DNA from: Nitriliruptoraceae bacterium
GTDB taxonomy: Bacteria; Actinomycetota; Nitriliruptoria; Nitriliruptorales; Nitriliruptoraceae
Assembly: GCA_007117945.1 (NCBI GenBank)
Contig: SKTN01000274.1
Location: 1-14,724 of the forward strand
Direction of reading: 5' to 3'
DNA: 14,724 bases
Positions 12,599 through 14,724 of this stretch are shown one piece after another. Within the stretch, counting starts at the first letter, position 1; each line of letters begins with the position of its first letter. A program made the translations under genes and the position numbers. The notes beneath the pieces are model-generated. The model saw only the letters and a list, made by a program, of their open reading frames with translations. It did no database searches and had not been told where the DNA came from.

Positions 12599-14125
12599 AT
12601 GGAGATCACCCCCGACCCGTCCTGGCCCCACCCGTTGCCGGGCAGCGGGCACGACGCCGTGTCCCACCTGCGCGCCACGCCGCCCGCGAGCATCTTCCGT
12701 GCCTACGACGTCCGCGGCGAGGTGGCGGGCCCGATGGACGTCGATGCCAGCCTGCTCACCACCTTCGGTGCCAACGTCCTCGGTCGTGCCTTCGGTACCG
12801 CCCTGGAACGTCAGGGCATCGCCACGGTGGCCGTCGGCCATGACAGCCGTGCCTACGCCCCGGGGCTCGCAGGTGCCCTGATCGAGGGCCTGCTGTCCAC
12901 GGGCCGGGAGGTGGTCGTCCTCGGCCTCGCGACCACACCGATGGTGTACTTCGCCCAGCACCACCTCGAGGTCGCGGCCGCCGTGGCCGTTACCGCGAGC
13001 CACAACCCCAACGGTTGGGCGGGGTTCAAGCTGTCCACGGCACCGTCCACCACCCTCGGCCCCGACGGCATCGCCGAGCTACGGGAGCTGGCGGACGCAG
13101 GGACCTTCGCCCGGGGCCGTGGCACCTACGTCGAGCGCAGCGTCACCGACGACTACATCCAGGATCTGGCGGCTCGCAGCCCCGCGCCCGCGCCGCTGAA
13201 GGTGGTGGTGGACGGTGGTAACGGGGTGGCCGGCCCCATCGCCGCGGCCAGCTTCGCGGCGGCCGGGCACGAGGTCGTGCCGATCAACCTCGAGCTGGAC
13301 TGGCGCTTCCCCGCCCACGAGCCCGACCCCGAGGTCCTGGCAGCCCGCCGCCAGCTCGCCGCCGCCGTCGAGGCACACGGTGCCGACCTCGGCGTCGCCT
13401 TCGACGGTGACGGGGACCGGCTCGGGGTGTCCGACGAGCGGGGGGAGACCGTCTACGCCGACCGCCTGGTGGCCCTGCTGGCCCGCGACGTGCTCGCACG
13501 GCACCCGGGGAGCACGATCCTGTACGACGTCAAGTGCTCGCGCCTGGTCGGTGACGTGGTCCGGGCCGCCGGGGGACACCCGGTCATGGGGCGCACGGGA
13601 CACTCCCACATCAAACAGCAGATGCAGGCGCTCGGCGCGCCCTTCGCCGGCGAGCGCAGCGGTCACATCTTCGACGGCGTGGACCACCTCGGCTTCGACG
13701 ACGCGGTCCACGCGGGACTGCGGCTGGCCGCCGTGCTCGCCCGGGCCGACGGCAGCCTCTCGGCGCTGGTGTACGCGCTCCCCGCCTACCGATCCAGCCC
13801 CACGATGCAGGCCCCCTGCCCGGACGCGGCCAAGGACGCGGCCGTCGAGCGCATCGCGGAACGGCTGCTGCGCCTGGCCGACCCCGAGGAGGTCGTGCGC
13901 GTCGACGGCATCCGACTGGAGTTCGCGGACGGGTGGTTGCTGGTCAGGGCGTCCTCGAACATGCCCGGCCTGGTGGTGCTGTGCGAGGCGAAGGACGAGG
14001 CGGGCCTGCTCGGCTACTACCGCCTGCTGCGTGCCGCCATCGACCCGCACGCCGAGGTCGGCGGGACCTGGCTGAACGACACCCTGGCCGAGGCTGCTGC
14101 AGCCACCGGGGGCGGCGGCGCCTAG
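12599..14125 (+). CDS. manB: Phosphomannomutase/phosphoglucomutase (ManB-type)
   Basis: The 508-residue alpha-D-phosphohexomutase interconverts hexose 6- and 1-phosphates, here most likely mannose phosphate for GDP-mannose and the cell envelope. All four domain loops are visible: FRAYDVRG (33-40), the phosphoserine loop TASHNP with Ser134, the magnesium loop DGDGDR (Asp269, 271, 273), the sugar loop GERSGH (351-356) and the phosphate loop RASSNMP (450-456). The last differs from the common RASNTxP form; I believe similar RASSNxP loops occur in other mutases. The start is ATG 12599 with AGGAG (12589-12593) overlapping the stop of the upstream gene; the frame is open much further back but without similarity. 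Specificity for mannose or glucose cannot be read from the sequence; the manB symbol follows context. Confidence 0.93.
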   Translation: MEITPDPSWPHPLPGSGHDAVSHLRATPPASIFRAYDVRGEVAGPMDVDASLLTTFGANVLGRAFGTALERQGIATVAVGHDSRAYAPGLAGALIEGLLSTGREVVVLGLATTPMVYFAQHHLEVAAAVAVTASHNPNGWAGFKLSTAPSTTLGPDGIAELRELADAGTFARGRGTYVERSVTDDYIQDLAARSPAPAPLKVVVDGGNGVAGPIAAASFAAAGHEVVPINLELDWRFPAHEPDPEVLAARRQLAAAVEAHGADLGVAFDGDGDRLGVSDERGETVYADRLVALLARDVLARHPGSTILYDVKCSRLVGDVVRAAGGHPVMGRTGHSHIKQQMQALGAPFAGERSGHIFDGVDHLGFDDAVHAGLRLAAVLARADGSLSALVYALPAYRSSPTMQAPCPDAAKDAAVERIAERLLRLADPEEVVRVDGIRLEFADGWLLVRASSNMPGLVVLCEAKDEAGLLGYYRLLRAAIDPHAEVGGTWLNDTLAEAAAATGGGGA

Positions 14126-14132
14126 CCTGCCG

Positions 14133-14146
14133 GTCCGGCGCCGGAC
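14133..14146. promoter_or_regulatory. Perfect 14-bp palindrome between manB and the Trm112-like gene
   Basis: GTCCGGC-GCCGGAC lies 7 bp after the manB stop and just before the AGGAG of the next gene. As RNA it would form a tight stem only if a few central bases stay open. It may be a weak attenuating structure or chance in GC-rich DNA. Confidence 0.25.
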
Positions 14147-14160
14147 GACAGGAGCACCAC

Positions 14161-14331
14161 GTGGCCATCGACGACCGCCTCCTCGAGATCCTGGTGTGCC
14201 CTGCCTGCCGTGGTGCGGTGGAGCACAAGGAGCGCCGGCACCTCATCGTCTGCCGGGACTGCGGCCTGCGGTACCCGGTGCGTGACGGCATCCCCGTGAT
14301 GCTGGTCGAGGAGGCCTCGCCCCCACGCTGA
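14161..14331 (+). CDS. Trm112-like zinc-ribbon protein
   Basis: A 56-residue protein starting at GTG 14161, six bases after AGGAG (14150-14154). It reads DDRLLEILVCPACRGAV and later CRDCGLRYPVRDGIPVML, the standard form of the short bacterial Trm112/UPF0434 family. Cys13, Cys16, Cys31 and Cys34 form the zinc ribbon. In eukaryotes and archaea Trm112 activates methyltransferases; the bacterial proteins may act in the same way, but partners are uncertain. The gene follows manB by 35 nt and is likely in the same operon. Similar genes accompany phosphomannomutase in other actinobacteria, as I recall. Confidence 0.88.
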   Translation: MAIDDRLLEILVCPACRGAVEHKERRHLIVCRDCGLRYPVRDGIPVMLVEEASPPR

Positions 14332-14333
14332 CG

Positions 14334-14347
14334 GGCTGTCCACAGCC
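14334..14347. promoter_or_regulatory. Short inverted repeat before the comF gene
   Basis: GGCTGT-CC-ACAGCC is a perfect 6-bp inverted repeat right after the Trm112-like stop. Its core TGTCCACA resembles an actinobacterial DnaA box (TTGTCCACA) at 8 of 9 positions, though a single site means little. It may be a short terminator or an operator for comF. Confidence 0.25.
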
Positions 14348-14397
14348 GGCCGCTGACCGGGAGGCGCGACCCGGCGGCGGTGTGCGAGGGTCCACCC

Positions 14398-14724
14398 ATG
14401 ACCCCTCGGACCCTTCCCGTCCCTCGCCGGCACGGCGGTGGCCTCGGCCCGGTCACCGCGCTGGCCGACCTGCTCGCACCACCTCGGTGTCTGGCCTGCC
14501 GCCAGCGTGGCGTCACGCCCTGGTGCCACGGCTGCCGGGAGGCGGTGCGCGTCCTGGCCGCGGGCTGCCCGCGGTGTGCAGCACCCCGCGGTGCCGCGCA
14601 CGCGTGCTGGCCGCCGGACGCGCCCATCGAGGGTGTCACGGCGGCGTACGACTACAACGGGGTCGTGGCCGCAGCCATCGCCACGGCCAAGCTCAGCGGG
14701 GCCCACGCGGCCTGGCCGGCGCTG
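14398..14724 (+). CDS. ComF family protein, N-terminal part, cut by window edge
   Basis: The frame is open from ATG 14398 to the end (109 codons). After about 30 variable residues come paired cysteines: Cys31/34 (CLAC), Cys43/46 (CHGC), Cys57/60 (CPRC) and Cys70, then the sequence ACWPPDAPIEGVTAAYDYNGVVAAAIATAKLSG. This is the zinc-finger front of ComF proteins, whose missing C-terminal part is a phosphoribosyltransferase fold. ComF helps DNA uptake in naturally competent bacteria, but its role in actinobacteria is unclear. GAGGG lies about 8 bases before the ATG, a reasonable ribosome site. The gap from the previous gene is 66 nt. Confidence 0.88.
   Translation, partial: MTPRTLPVPRRHGGGLGPVTALADLLAPPRCLACRQRGVTPWCHGCREAVRVLAAGCPRCAAPRGAAHACWPPDAPIEGVTAAYDYNGVVAAAIATAKLSGAHAAWPAL

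Noticed and set aside
1..14724. Mobile element, prophage, tRNA or rRNA genes
   Set aside because: No transposase, integrase, terminal repeats or attachment site was recognised, and no tRNA or rRNA sequence was noticed by eye. The DUF6788-like module alone is not enough to call a mobile element.

Overview
The window is very GC-rich, with actinobacterial gene content: F420 biosynthesis genes, a WhiB regulator, a DUF3499 protein, GTG/TTG starts and TANNNT-type -10 elements. The F420 - whiB - metallopeptidase - DUF3499 - phosphomannomutase order resembles the fbiA/fbiB-whiB2-Rv3259-Rv3258c-manB neighbourhood that I recall from mycobacteria. The unusual FbiC linker, acidic repeats and lineage-specific intergenic DNA suggest a less studied, perhaps deep-branching actinobacterium (for example Nitriliruptoria-like). 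That placement is inference; I cannot run a phylogeny.

Layout. 1-953 (minus): cofD/fbiA, with the likely first codons of cofE/fbiB overlapping its stop at the window edge. 954-1339: a divergent intergenic region filled with degenerate tandem repeats (22-bp and about 25-bp periods). 1340-4003 (plus): fbiC, the fused CofG-CofH F0 synthase. 4004-4371: non-coding, ending in a promoter. 4372-4977: an ECF sigma factor of SigK type with no adjacent anti-sigma gene. 5244-5510: whiB (WhiB2/WhmD type), with a promoter and a palindrome upstream. 5780-8875: a large GT2 glycosyltransferase/polytopic membrane protein, overlapping by 4 bp a DUF5719-like anchored surface protein (8872-10776) with an aspartate-rich repeat. 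10808-11236 (minus): a small HExxH metallopeptidase. 11452-11985: DUF3499 protein, possibly leaderless. 12186-12590: a small DUF6788-like protein, 8 bp ahead of phosphomannomutase (12599-14125), then a Trm112-like zinc protein (14161-14331) and the start of a ComF protein (14398 to the edge).

How it fits together. CofD, CofE and FbiC make cofactor F420. The phosphomannomutase feeds GDP-mannose or other activated-sugar pools, and the glycosyltransferase and its surface partner probably build or decorate the envelope. WhiB and the ECF sigma factor are regulators. The DUF3499 and metallopeptidase genes are conserved partners of unknown role.

No obviously new enzyme system stands out among the genes. 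The most interesting unexplained material is in the intergenic DNA: a 22-bp tandem array whose plus strand lacks adenine for 142 nt; a 10-mer, CCGTTGTGGT, found three times, each time in an upstream region and twice as part of a palindrome; and two copies of a 28-bp dyad, TCTTACG-N11-TACCCAAGAC, upstream of the DUF3499 and DUF6788-like genes.
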